From positions 15,028-79,027 of the forward strand of contig JAMDDV010000014.1 in the NCBI GenBank assembly GCA_023488455.1: DNA of 64,000 bases. The letters are read 5' to 3'. The DNA comes from Actinomycetota bacterium. Its GTDB lineage: Bacteria; Actinomycetota; Humimicrobiia; Hakubellales; JAMDDV01. The notes beneath the pieces are model-generated. The model did not search any database, had not been told where the DNA came from, and saw only the letters and a list, made by a program, of their open reading frames with translations. Below are positions 54,445 through 62,595 of the stretch, piece after piece (position 1 is the stretch's first letter; the number at the start of each line of letters is the position of its first letter). Both the position numbers and the translations under genes were made by a program.

Positions 54445-55542
54445 TTACAGATTTGCGGCTGCTTCATAGGCAGCTCGTATTTGACTGTCTGTTGTTCCAA
54501 CCTCGAGATCGGAAAAGAGGATATATCCTTTACCAATTCTCTTTCCAAGCTCTTTGATTTCTTTTTTAATTTCCTGCTCTAATAAGTTCCTTAGCTTCTC
54601 GGGATGAAAGAAAACAGAGAGAGATAAGTCAGGGAAGAGTTTGTGAACCTTTTCTATGTCACTATCAGCTCCCATATCCAGGTAAGCAAGACCTTCTAAC
54701 TCAGAGAGAGCATCCAGGTATGGATCTATATTCCAGTTACAGGTGTGAATTCCAAAGATATCGAAACTTTCACTAAACCGTTTTTCATACTCCAACAGTT
54801 GATTCTTGTACATTTCCCCGGATATCATGTTTACAACGCAATCACAATTGACAAAATAGGTTGGCTTAACATGCATTGGGTCCTGCCAATCACGCACCAT
54901 ATGGACAAACTTATCTATAGTTTCCCAGACCACCTCAAAAATATGGTGCGCTCTTTGTGGATTACTCATCATATCGATAAATAGTTCCTGTCCCCTTAGC
55001 TTGTACGCGATATTTATGACACCTTCAAATCCAAGCTCTCCTGTGGTTTGAAAATCTGTGTTTTTATGATCAGGAAAAAGTAGTTTTGTTACAGGATGAT
55101 TCCTCATGTCTGGAACCGTTAGATTTGATGCCTCTACATCATTAAGATTGAGACCATCTGCATACGGATGGCCACTTGCATCTTCAAATGATACGCTGCA
55201 TCCAAAGAGAGCAGGAATGAGAGCATCTCCATACCTTCGTTCCATAGCATGCGATGTTGCATAGTTGTCCCCACAATAGAAATTCGGAAGGTCTCCAAAT
55301 CTCTCTCGTAATATCGCTTCCATTCTCGACAGCGTATTTCGATGGACATCCGGGTTGAGGTGAAAGTCACTACCAAATGTTATTCCGTACTCTTTTGTCC
55401 ACCACGAAGGCATAAACCCTGTAACTATAACAATATTGTCCCTATCTGGATCATCTGGAACCAACCTCCAGTTCAACCCATTCATATGATAGGGCTGGAT
55501 GTGATATCTATTTTTTATTCCATCGTAATTAATGTTGTACAT
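54445..55542 (-). CDS. URO-D-fold methyltransferase-like protein (HTCN)
   Basis: The 365-residue protein is a divergent URO-D family member. At the zinc position it reads FGIHTCNWNIDPYLDAL, keeping H-x-C. It also has KPTYFVNCDCVVNMISGEMYKNQLL, a Cys-rich segment similar in place to that of the protein at 26804, and ends with GTTDSQIRAAYEAA. The usual N-terminal PDR(I/V)P is replaced by VPDDPDRDNIVIV. It is downstream of the isomerase-like gene on the same strand and probably under its LacI operator. Confidence 0.68.
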   Translation of the reverse strand: MYNINYDGIKNRYHIQPYHMNGLNWRLVPDDPDRDNIVIVTGFMPSWWTKEYGITFGSDFHLNPDVHRNTLSRMEAILRERFGDLPNFYCGDNYATSHAMERRYGDALIPALFGCSVSFEDASGHPYADGLNLNDVEASNLTVPDMRNHPVTKLLFPDHKNTDFQTTGELGFEGVINIAYKLRGQELFIDMMSNPQRAHHIFEVVWETIDKFVHMVRDWQDPMHVKPTYFVNCDCVVNMISGEMYKNQLLEYEKRFSESFDIFGIHTCNWNIDPYLDALSELEGLAYLDMGADSDIEKVHKLFPDLSLSVFFHPEKLRNLLEQEIKKEIKELGKRIGKGYILFSDLEVGTTDSQIRAAYEAAANL

Positions 55543-55600
55543 CGCTATTAGATTATCTTATCAAAGTATCGTTAACGCTTTATTTATTGATTATCTAATT

Positions 55601-57067
55601 CTAAATAAAGATTTTTTTAATGCCCATAAGATCAGCAATAAATGAGAGCTCTTCTCTTAAGTCACCATATCCAACGATACTATGATGCGCAAAACCATGA
55701 TTTAACAATTCAACCAGATAATCTTTTACCGGTTTCTCTACTCTCATTCTGAAATTACATTCCCCACATGGAATGCATGGAAGATCCAGTATTTCAACTC
55801 TCGATATCAACATTCGGTAACCATCCTGGTCATCTATAAAATGACCGAGTGTTGCTGGACCTGGTTTGGCAGTAAACTCGAATGAGAAACCTTTTCCTGT
55901 GTAACCCCAATTCTCAGGAGACGAAGTAACCCATATATCATTTGGATCTTTGGCTATATTGGGATCAGCGAAACCATGCATCATTATAAGTAGTGCATTT
56001 AATTCTTCGTCAAAACCTCCCCATTCACCCATCCAGGGTGTAATATCAGTTAGAAGTCGCAGGATTAACATCATGGTCAATCCATGAACATCGCCCTCAC
56101 TAATGGTCATTATTCCGTTCTCCTGAAGCATGGCGCTACCAAGATATGCTGTTGTCTGAGTCTTCTGTTCAACATGATGTTGCCCAAGATAGCAAAGCGC
56201 ATCCAGATTGAACCTGTTAACAACATCTTTCATTGCTATGGCAAGCTTTGATGCCTTGTATATATCATCATCCGTTATATCCCGTATTTTGAACCTTCCT
56301 TTAACTTCACCCAGCAGGTTTTTTACTTCTTCCTCATTAACGCTCTCCCACGTATCAACGAGATGACTTACCTGGATGTTTATGCAGTTTGAACCAAGTT
56401 TCCCCTTCACCTTAGTTTTATCATGCTCGAAATCATACATACCCCTGAAGACATGACCTATGACCCCAATATTTTTGTTCTGCAAACTATTGTATGCGTA
56501 AACTGCATTTGCATATCTTTGGATTTGATCATAAGCTTTCTGGTCATCCAACCATCCAACTACTACCCTGTAATTTTTGAACCAGTCCATCTTCTTAATG
56601 GCGCCGGTGAACTGTATTAGGCCTATCATTGCACTATCCCTTATACTTTGTGGATAGGACATATCCTGATGAATTACTGGTTCCGTCTGAGAGAGGAAAA
56701 TAATTAATGGAATGTCCTTAACTCTTCCCAGTGCTTCAAGTGGCATATAGTCAGGGAAGTAGGTCAACTCTGCTAGCAAAACTAAATCCACATCCTCACT
56801 TTTAAATAGCTCTCCTGCTTTTGCGCATTTATCCATGGTGTCACAAAGACCTGGATAGACAACATTTTTAAAACGCTTTTTAAGATTACTTGCTACTAAA
56901 TCCGCATCCCTATGAATCTGCTGTTCGTATTCAGCTCCCCACATCCTAAAATACTCAAAATATGCTCCAGCTAAGAAACCTGCCTTAAGTTCCTTATCTT
57001 TTTTGCGGTTAGATAAAAGGTCGCCAAATATCTCTGTTTTTGAAGTTTCAAAGGATTCAATCGTCAT
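55601..57067 (-). CDS. L-arabinose/L-fucose isomerase-family protein
   Basis: The 488-residue protein has the AraA/FucI fold and is close in length to AraA (about 500). The metal ligands are better preserved than in the relative at 25338: ITISEGDVHG (Glu-x-Asp), LIMMHGFAD (His) and the C-terminal GFAHHSIVGYGDL (HH). It should interconvert an aldose and ketose, and with the rhamnulokinase next door it is the best candidate for the aldose isomerase of this pathway. The ATG follows an AGAGGAG site; the promoter at 57126-57155 and a LacI operator at 57111 lie just upstream. Confidence 0.8.
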   Translation of the reverse strand: MTIESFETSKTEIFGDLLSNRKKDKELKAGFLAGAYFEYFRMWGAEYEQQIHRDADLVASNLKKRFKNVVYPGLCDTMDKCAKAGELFKSEDVDLVLLAELTYFPDYMPLEALGRVKDIPLIIFLSQTEPVIHQDMSYPQSIRDSAMIGLIQFTGAIKKMDWFKNYRVVVGWLDDQKAYDQIQRYANAVYAYNSLQNKNIGVIGHVFRGMYDFEHDKTKVKGKLGSNCINIQVSHLVDTWESVNEEEVKNLLGEVKGRFKIRDITDDDIYKASKLAIAMKDVVNRFNLDALCYLGQHHVEQKTQTTAYLGSAMLQENGIMTISEGDVHGLTMMLILRLLTDITPWMGEWGGFDEELNALLIMMHGFADPNIAKDPNDIWVTSSPENWGYTGKGFSFEFTAKPGPATLGHFIDDQDGYRMLISRVEILDLPCIPCGECNFRMRVEKPVKDYLVELLNHGFAHHSIVGYGDLREELSFIADLMGIKKIFI

Positions 57068-57110
57068 TTATTCTCCTCTTTTAATAATCATTACTGTTAA
57101 GTATTTAAGG

Positions 57111-57120
57111 TAAACGTTTA
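57111..57120. promoter_or_regulatory. LacI-family operator upstream of isomerase gene
   Basis: The perfect palindrome TAAACGTTTA lies 5 nt downstream of the -10 box of the isomerase promoter. The larger 13-mer TTAAACGTTTACC is identical to the site upstream of the LacI gene. The central CG and half-sites fit the LacI/GalR operator class. Confidence 0.75.
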
Positions 57121-57125
57121 ACGTT

Positions 57126-57155
57126 ATTTTAAATAAAGCCTGCAACTGTTGTCAA
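57126..57155 (-). promoter_or_regulatory. Sigma-70-type promoter for the isomerase gene
   Basis: On the minus strand, TTGACA (57155-57150) and TAAAAT (57131-57126) are 18 nt apart. The operator begins 5 nt later, so repressor binding would block initiation. The start codon is about 60 nt downstream. Confidence 0.7.
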
Positions 57156-57182
57156 TATTTTTTATTGAAACTTCAACGGATT

Positions 57183-58223
57183 TCAGTTCAAATTTTTTAC
57201 AGGAGCAGTAGTATTCCTTACGGTAAGTGAAGCATGTAGTAAAATATCTTTCCCGGAAGGTTCCTTGCCTTCTATTAGCTTTAACAGTACCTCCATTGCT
57301 TTTTTCCCCATTTCATAACGAGGCTGAGTAATCGTAGTTAGTGGAGGATCTGTAAACGCGGATATGTTTAAACCATCAAAACCTATAATTGAAACATCAT
57401 CCGGAATTTTGTAGCCATTTTCCTTGAAAGCCTTAATCGCTGCTATCGAGACTGTATCTGAAATTATTAAAAAAGCTGTCGGAAGATTACCTTTTGCAAT
57501 GATTTTCTTAATGAGTTCATATCCTGGCTCAAGCAGGTTTTTTTGAATGCTTTTATCTATAACTACTATCTCGGGGTCATATTTTATATTATGCAATTTT
57601 AAAAACTCCTTATATCCTTCGTGCCTGTCAATAAGAGAAACCATATCAAGCGGTGCACTGATATATCCTATCCTTCTATGTCCTAACTGATAAAGATGAT
57701 CCATCGCATCTTTAGTCATCTGTTTTAAATCGATAACTATCGCAGGGATTTGATCATCCTCTATAAATCTCTCTATTAATACTATCGGCATTCCATCCTT
57801 TCTTAGCTCCTTAAGGTTTTTGTTTTCCATCAAACCTATGGTAATAATTATCCCATCTACTCTCTTTTGCTTGAGATTTTTAATAAGCTTTTCTTCGAGA
57901 TCAGCGCTGTAATTAGAATTTGCCATAAGAAGTGAATAACTATTAGCGCTAGCAACTTCTTGAGCTCCGTTAAAAACCTCTGAGAAAAAGGAGTGCATTT
58001 CAGGAACAATTAAACCAATGCTTTTTGAAGTTCTGCTCTTAAGACTAACGGCAAAATGATCGGGACTGTAATTAAGATTCTTAACAGTATCCAGAATCTT
58101 CTTTTTTGTATCTTCGCTGCAATGCCCCTCAATATTATTTAATACTCTTGAAACTGTTGCTGTGGAAACATGAGTAATCCTTGCAATATCTTTAATGGTT
58201 ATCTTCTTATCTTTATTAAGCAT
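57183..58223 (-). CDS. LacI-family transcriptional regulator
   Basis: The 346-residue repressor has the N-terminal helix-turn-helix ITIKDIARITHVSTATVSRVLNN (with the hinge-helix pattern SPDHFAVSLKS) and a periplasmic-binding-protein-like sugar sensor (SIGLIVPEMHSFFSEVFNGAQ, RRIGYISAPLD, SIIGFDGLNISAFTDPPLTTI). The final TTITQPRYEMGKKA is standard. A perfect operator lies 10 nt before its start, so it should repress itself as well as the isomerase gene. It sits downstream of the rhamnulokinase and may also be read from that operon. Confidence 0.94.
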   Translation of the reverse strand: MLNKDKKITIKDIARITHVSTATVSRVLNNIEGHCSEDTKKKILDTVKNLNYSPDHFAVSLKSRTSKSIGLIVPEMHSFFSEVFNGAQEVASANSYSLLMANSNYSADLEEKLIKNLKQKRVDGIIITIGLMENKNLKELRKDGMPIVLIERFIEDDQIPAIVIDLKQMTKDAMDHLYQLGHRRIGYISAPLDMVSLIDRHEGYKEFLKLHNIKYDPEIVVIDKSIQKNLLEPGYELIKKIIAKGNLPTAFLIISDTVSIAAIKAFKENGYKIPDDVSIIGFDGLNISAFTDPPLTTITQPRYEMGKKAMEVLLKLIEGKEPSGKDILLHASLTVRNTTAPVKNLN

Positions 58224-58233
58224 TATTTAACGG

Positions 58234-58243
58234 TAAACGTTTA
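58234..58243. promoter_or_regulatory. LacI-family operator upstream of the regulator gene
   Basis: TAAACGTTTA, identical to the 57111 site, lies just downstream of the -10 box TATAAT (58254-58249 on the minus strand) with the same 5-nt spacing. It is strong evidence for autoregulation. Confidence 0.75.
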
Positions 58244-58248
58244 ACATA

Positions 58249-58254
58249 ATTATA
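58249..58254 (-). promoter_or_regulatory. -10 element of the LacI-gene promoter
   Basis: A consensus TATAAT occurs on the minus strand 26 nt before the LacI start codon. The -35 region is poor (TTGGGA with 19-nt spacing is the best fit), so the promoter may be weak. Confidence 0.5.
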
Positions 58255-58297
58255 ACATTCTAAAAAGATTTCTTCCCAATCTGATGCATGTGAGAAA

Positions 58298-59761
58298 TCA
58301 TATCTTTTTATATCTCTTATAAGCTTCCTCCCATCGATCTACTCCCCCCGGCTCATATTCTATTAGTTTTCCTGAATTCGATATAATTTTTCGAGCTTCG
58401 CTAATATCTGAAATCTCACCTATTCCAATGGCCTGGAGTGAAACATTTCCAAGGGCTGTTGCTTCACCTGGTCCTGCTAAAACTGGTATCCCAAGTGCAT
58501 CAGCGGTCGACTGGCATAGAATCCTATTTCTTGAACCTCCGCCGATTATATGTAATCTTTTAATTGGTTTTTTAAATACATCAACAAGTTGTAAATAGGT
58601 TTCTTTATATTTCATTGCGAGACTTTCTATGCAGCACCTTGCAATTGAGCTCATATCCTCAGGAACAACCTGTCCAGTATTTTTACAGAAATTAGAAACT
58701 GCTTTTGTCATGTTGGTAAATCTAAAGAAAGATTCATGATCGATATTTATGAAACAGCTCAGAGGCTTAGCTCTTTCTGCCGCTCTTACAACTTCCTCCC
58801 AGGATAGTTCCTTTCCTAACTGCTTTTGCCACTCTCTTCTGCAATTTTGAAGGACCCACAAGCCTGTCAGGTTTTTTACAAAGAGTATTCTATCAGCGAC
58901 ACCACCCTCGTTTGTGAAGTTATACCCGAATGCTTTTTCATCAAAGATAGGTTTTTCAACCTCCACCCCAAAAACTGACCATGTTCCTGAACTGACATAA
59001 GCAGAATCCAGGTCCGTAAAAGGGACAGCAGACACTGCAGATGCAGTATCATGCGTGGCAGGAGCAACAACAGGAATCTTTTTGATTCCCAGATCATCTA
59101 CAACTTCTGCAGAGAGTTCACCAACCTTTGTCCCCGGCTTGATTACCTCCGGAAAAATTCTTTGCGGTATCCCAAGTGGTTCGATTATCTTACTTGACCA
59201 GCTCATTGTTAGTGAATTGAACATTCCTGATGTTGTTGCATCTGTGTATTCGCCAAATTTTGATCCTGTGAGGTAATAATTTATTAGATCGGGCATCATC
59301 AGCAATTTATCTGCAACATCAATTATCCAGGATTTCGATTCAATAAGGTAATTTAACTGAAAAAGTGTTGCTACTTCAAAAATTTGATAGCCAGTTTCGC
59401 TTAATATCACCTCAAGAGGAACTTTCTTTAATACTTTTTCTGATTGTCCTACTGTTCTCTTATCCCTGTAATGCACAGGGTTCTGGACTAAACTTCCATC
59501 CCTGGCAATTAATCCAAAATCAACACCCCAGGTATCAACTCCGATACAGTCAATTTTGCCATTTGTAAGTTTAGCAGCTTTTCCGATCCCATTTTTGACA
59601 TTGAACATTAACCTTAATACATCCCAGTAGAGAGTCCCATTAAATAGAACAGGTTCATTGAAAAATCTGTCAATCTCCTCTGTTGTAAATTTTTTCCCAT
59701 CAAATATTGCTAAAATTGCACGGCCGCTCTCAGCACCAAGGTCGAATGCCAAAAAATTCAT
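58298..59761 (-). CDS. rhaB: Rhamnulokinase (FGGY family)
   Basis: RhaB phosphorylates L-rhamnulose at carbon 1. The 487-residue protein matches E. coli RhaB in length (489). It starts FLAFDLGAESGRAI (ATP-binding motif), has GVDTWGVDFGLI with the catalytic Asp, HYRDKRT, GTWSVFGVE and HIIGGGSRNRILCQSTADALG near the end. The ATG at 59761 is used because AGAGGAG lies upstream; a longer reading to 59836 has no site. No L-rhamnose isomerase or rhamnulose-phosphate aldolase is in the window. It may act on another deoxy or methylated ketose. Confidence 0.85.
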   Translation of the reverse strand: MNFLAFDLGAESGRAILAIFDGKKFTTEEIDRFFNEPVLFNGTLYWDVLRLMFNVKNGIGKAAKLTNGKIDCIGVDTWGVDFGLIARDGSLVQNPVHYRDKRTVGQSEKVLKKVPLEVILSETGYQIFEVATLFQLNYLIESKSWIIDVADKLLMMPDLINYYLTGSKFGEYTDATTSGMFNSLTMSWSSKIIEPLGIPQRIFPEVIKPGTKVGELSAEVVDDLGIKKIPVVAPATHDTASAVSAVPFTDLDSAYVSSGTWSVFGVEVEKPIFDEKAFGYNFTNEGGVADRILFVKNLTGLWVLQNCRREWQKQLGKELSWEEVVRAAERAKPLSCFINIDHESFFRFTNMTKAVSNFCKNTGQVVPEDMSSIARCCIESLAMKYKETYLQLVDVFKKPIKRLHIIGGGSRNRILCQSTADALGIPVLAGPGEATALGNVSLQAIGIGEISDISEARKIISNSGKLIEYEPGGVDRWEEAYKRYKKI

Positions 59762-59836
59762 CTCTCTGCTCCTCTTATCTCTGCTTGTAGATATTTTAGA
59801 AAACAACCCATGGACAGGCAATAAATTTGAAGTCAA

Positions 59837-61174
59837 TCAGTGCTTGAATACTTTGCTCATGCTTTCGTAGAAAAGCTCCACAATTTTTCCTGCTTCCTCT
59901 ATTGTAGTTATAAGAGGAGGTTTAATTTTAATTACATTTTTGCCAGTTCCGCTTAATCCGAATATTATGCCCAATTTAATGCCCTCGTCCCTCACCTGGA
60001 TGGCTTCTTTTTTCGCAATTTCTTTTGTTACAGGGTCTTTGACAAGCTCAACACCTATATGAAGTCCCGGACCTCTGATCTCCCCAATTTGAGGAAATTC
60101 CATCATCATCTTTTTTATTTCTCCAGAGATATAATTTCCTACTTTCTTAACATTGTCCAAGATATTATCCCTTTTAATTATTTCGAGCTGTTTTAAAGCT
60201 GCGACCTGTGATATTTGGTTATTACCAAAAGTATGCAGATCCTCCCCCTTCATCTCAAAACCTTTTAAATCATCACTAATAATAATCGCACTTATAGGAA
60301 AACCTGCCCCCATCGATTTGCCAGCAACAATGATATCTGGGTCTACATTAAAATAATCAGCCGCAAACCACTCTCCCATTCTTCCAAAAGCTGTTTGAAT
60401 CTCATCATATATCAGAATAATGCCGTACTTATCACATATTTGTCTTACTTTCTCTAAATATTCTTTTGGAAAGAGGACCTGTCCACCGCTACCCTGTAAA
60501 GGCTCCAATATCAAAGCAGCTATCGGACCATTGCTACCTTTTTTTATCGTCTCTTCCAAAAATTTTGCACAAAATATTTCACATTTTGGATATTCAAGGT
60601 CGAAAACACACCTGTAACAATATGGATTTGGTACTCTGATAAAATTCTGAGTAAAATGAGCAAATTTCGCTCCACCTATAAATTCTCCAGATGTCATAGT
60701 TGAAATCCATGAAGCAGCCATGCTCATAAAAGTTGTACCATGATAAGAATCGTATAGTGAAATAAACTGGTGTGCTTCTGGTTTATTAATAATTGCGATT
60801 TTTAATGCTGCTTCGACAGCAGGACCACCACCCACTGTAAACATTACCCTGTTTAATTTTTCGGGAGTAATTTCAACAAGCCTTTTGGCAAGAACATATC
60901 TCGGCAGAGTATAAAAACCGGTATGGGCATGTGTTAATATTTCCAGTTGTTCTTTAACTATCTGATTTATTTCTGGATGATTAAATCCAAGGTACAGCGC
61001 CCAGCTTTGAGACGTACAATCAATATATTTTTTGCCGTTCATATCTTCAACATATATTCCTCTACCCCTGACGAGGTGAGGCCCTGGTGTACCTCCTCCC
61101 AGCATAAGATGTTTTTCATAGTTAGGAATATCAGATTCTTTTAAGCTGAGTATCTCCTCAATGATTTTGTCCAT
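59837..61174 (-). CDS. Class III PLP aminotransferase with four-Cys insert, second copy
   Basis: This 445-residue protein is a close paralogue of the one at 49776: GGGPAVEAALKIAI, SLYDSYHGTT, LIYDEIQTAFGRMG, AGKSMGAGFPIS, and the insert PYCYRCVFDLEYPKCEIFCAK. The PLP Lys is in GKS. The ATG at 61174 has an AAGGAG site; a TTG reading to 61192 has none. It lies 75 nt upstream of rhaB and is divergent from the URO-D gene at 61274. Two copies suggest two amino-containing substrates or paralogous regulation. Confidence 0.88.
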   Translation of the reverse strand: MDKIIEEILSLKESDIPNYEKHLMLGGGTPGPHLVRGRGIYVEDMNGKKYIDCTSQSWALYLGFNHPEINQIVKEQLEILTHAHTGFYTLPRYVLAKRLVEITPEKLNRVMFTVGGGPAVEAALKIAIINKPEAHQFISLYDSYHGTTFMSMAASWISTMTSGEFIGGAKFAHFTQNFIRVPNPYCYRCVFDLEYPKCEIFCAKFLEETIKKGSNGPIAALILEPLQGSGGQVLFPKEYLEKVRQICDKYGIILIYDEIQTAFGRMGEWFAADYFNVDPDIIVAGKSMGAGFPISAIIISDDLKGFEMKGEDLHTFGNNQISQVAALKQLEIIKRDNILDNVKKVGNYISGEIKKMMMEFPQIGEIRGPGLHIGVELVKDPVTKEIAKKEAIQVRDEGIKLGIIFGLSGTGKNVIKIKPPLITTIEEAGKIVELFYESMSKVFKH

Positions 61175-61195
61175 AATTATTTTCTCCTTCAATCC

Positions 61196-61225
61196 TTGAC
61201 AATATTATAATAAGTAATTTAAAAT
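61196..61225 (+). promoter_or_regulatory. Sigma-70-type promoter for the URO-D gene at 61274
   Basis: TTGACA at 61196-61201 and TAAAAT at 61220-61225 are 18 nt apart, the same hexamers and spacing as in the isomerase promoter at 57126. The gene starts about 50 nt downstream. A direct repeat ATTCATAATA (twice in tandem, about 61224-61243) overlaps the -10 box and could be an operator. Confidence 0.6.
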
Positions 61226-61273
61226 TCATAATAATTCATAATAATACATTTACGAAATTATTTAAGCAATAAT

Positions 61274-62392
61274 ATGCAAAATCTTACGTGTAAAGAACGA
61301 CTCGAAAGAACGATTAAGGGATTAAATATCGATAGAGCTCCGATATTAGATATTTTTCATAATATTGATTTAATAGAATATTTATCAGGAGAAAAAATAT
61401 CCTTAAAGAATGCTGAAGATCTCGTGTGCACTGCTGCTTCAAAGATGCTCGATCTAGTTCGTCACTTCTGTGTGCCAGATGACCTTGAGATAAGGTATGA
61501 AACGGACGTAGATGGTTTTACATATAGAAGTGAATGGTGGACAAAAACAGTTGCATCACGTCCTTTCCAATCCACTGAGGATGCAAGAATATTGATGGAA
61601 AACGACATCGAGAGAATACATGATTGTATCTCAAAGAAAAAGGTATGCTGGCAGGCACTGCAACATGTAGAGCTGCTTGGTGAGCACGACGAATATTTAG
61701 AAGAGGTTAACTATCGGTTTAAGCGAATCTCCTCCAAGCTTAATGGCACCATGATGATAGCTCCAGAAAGCATTGGTCCCGAATATTTAGCAATAACCCG
61801 ATATGATTTCAAATGGTACTCATACCTTCTTGCAGATTATCCAGATCTTGTGATGAGATACCTTGACGCACTATGCGAATATGAACTGTGTAGAATTGAT
61901 GTATTTGCCCCAGCCAGGTTAACAAATATTGCTTTTGTTGGAACCCCAGTTGCATTTAATGACCGCTTAATATTCCCCAAAAAGCATCTTCTGCAAAATC
62001 AATTTCCAAAAATAAAAAAAATAATCGATACATGGCATAAATATGAGTACTACATCATCTTATTCGTAGAAGGTTATAAATGGGATATACTTGATGAATT
62101 ACTGGAGTTAAATCCAGATATCCTTGATCCCTGCGAACCACTTGCTTCAATGGATGTAAAAGCTCTTCGAAAAAAATACCCTGAATTAGTGATAGGTCAA
62201 CCAATAGATTGCCAGTATCTTCTTGCTTATGGAACTCCAGAAGAAATTAGAAAAGCAACTATCAAAGCAATTGAAGATTCAGGGAAATATAAAATGATCA
62301 TGGGTTCAACTTCTGAAATCCACCCAAATATTCCCGTTGAAAACGCATTGGCAATGTATGAAACAGTAAAAACATATTATTACAGTTATTGA
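61274..62392 (+). CDS. URO-D-fold protein lacking the His-Cys site
   Basis: The 372-residue protein begins KERLERTIKGLNIDRAPILDI, a URO-D start, and has ILDPCEPLASMDVKALRKKYP and the late KMIMGSTSEIHPNIPVEN. At the zinc position it reads ILFVEGYKWDILDELL, with neither His nor Cys, so zinc-dependent methyl transfer as in MtaA is unlikely. It may be a binding or decarboxylase-type relative. It is 204 nt upstream of the solute-binding lipoprotein gene and probably part of the same unit. Confidence 0.68.
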   Translation: MQNLTCKERLERTIKGLNIDRAPILDIFHNIDLIEYLSGEKISLKNAEDLVCTAASKMLDLVRHFCVPDDLEIRYETDVDGFTYRSEWWTKTVASRPFQSTEDARILMENDIERIHDCISKKKVCWQALQHVELLGEHDEYLEEVNYRFKRISSKLNGTMMIAPESIGPEYLAITRYDFKWYSYLLADYPDLVMRYLDALCEYELCRIDVFAPARLTNIAFVGTPVAFNDRLIFPKKHLLQNQFPKIKKIIDTWHKYEYYIILFVEGYKWDILDELLELNPDILDPCEPLASMDVKALRKKYPELVIGQPIDCQYLLAYGTPEEIRKATIKAIEDSGKYKMIMGSTSEIHPNIPVENALAMYETVKTYYYSY

Positions 62393-62595
62393 CAATGATG
62401 GAACATTTAAATAAAATAAAGTTAATCGATTACCTTTATAAATTATCATATTATTGGCCTCAACAGTTAGCAAGAAGAGAATGGAAGATAGAATTAATTC
62501 TTTTATCTTAATAACAATAGTTTCATAATGAATCATTAAAGGAGGGTGAAAACAGGTTTCTACAAATAATAAAACAGGAAAGGGGGGAAATTATT

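Noticed and set aside
55565..55580. Possible third LacI operator (GTTAACGCTTTA) before the URO-D gene at 54445
   Set aside because: It differs from the palindrome by one mismatch and one inserted base, and has no -10 box in the matching position.
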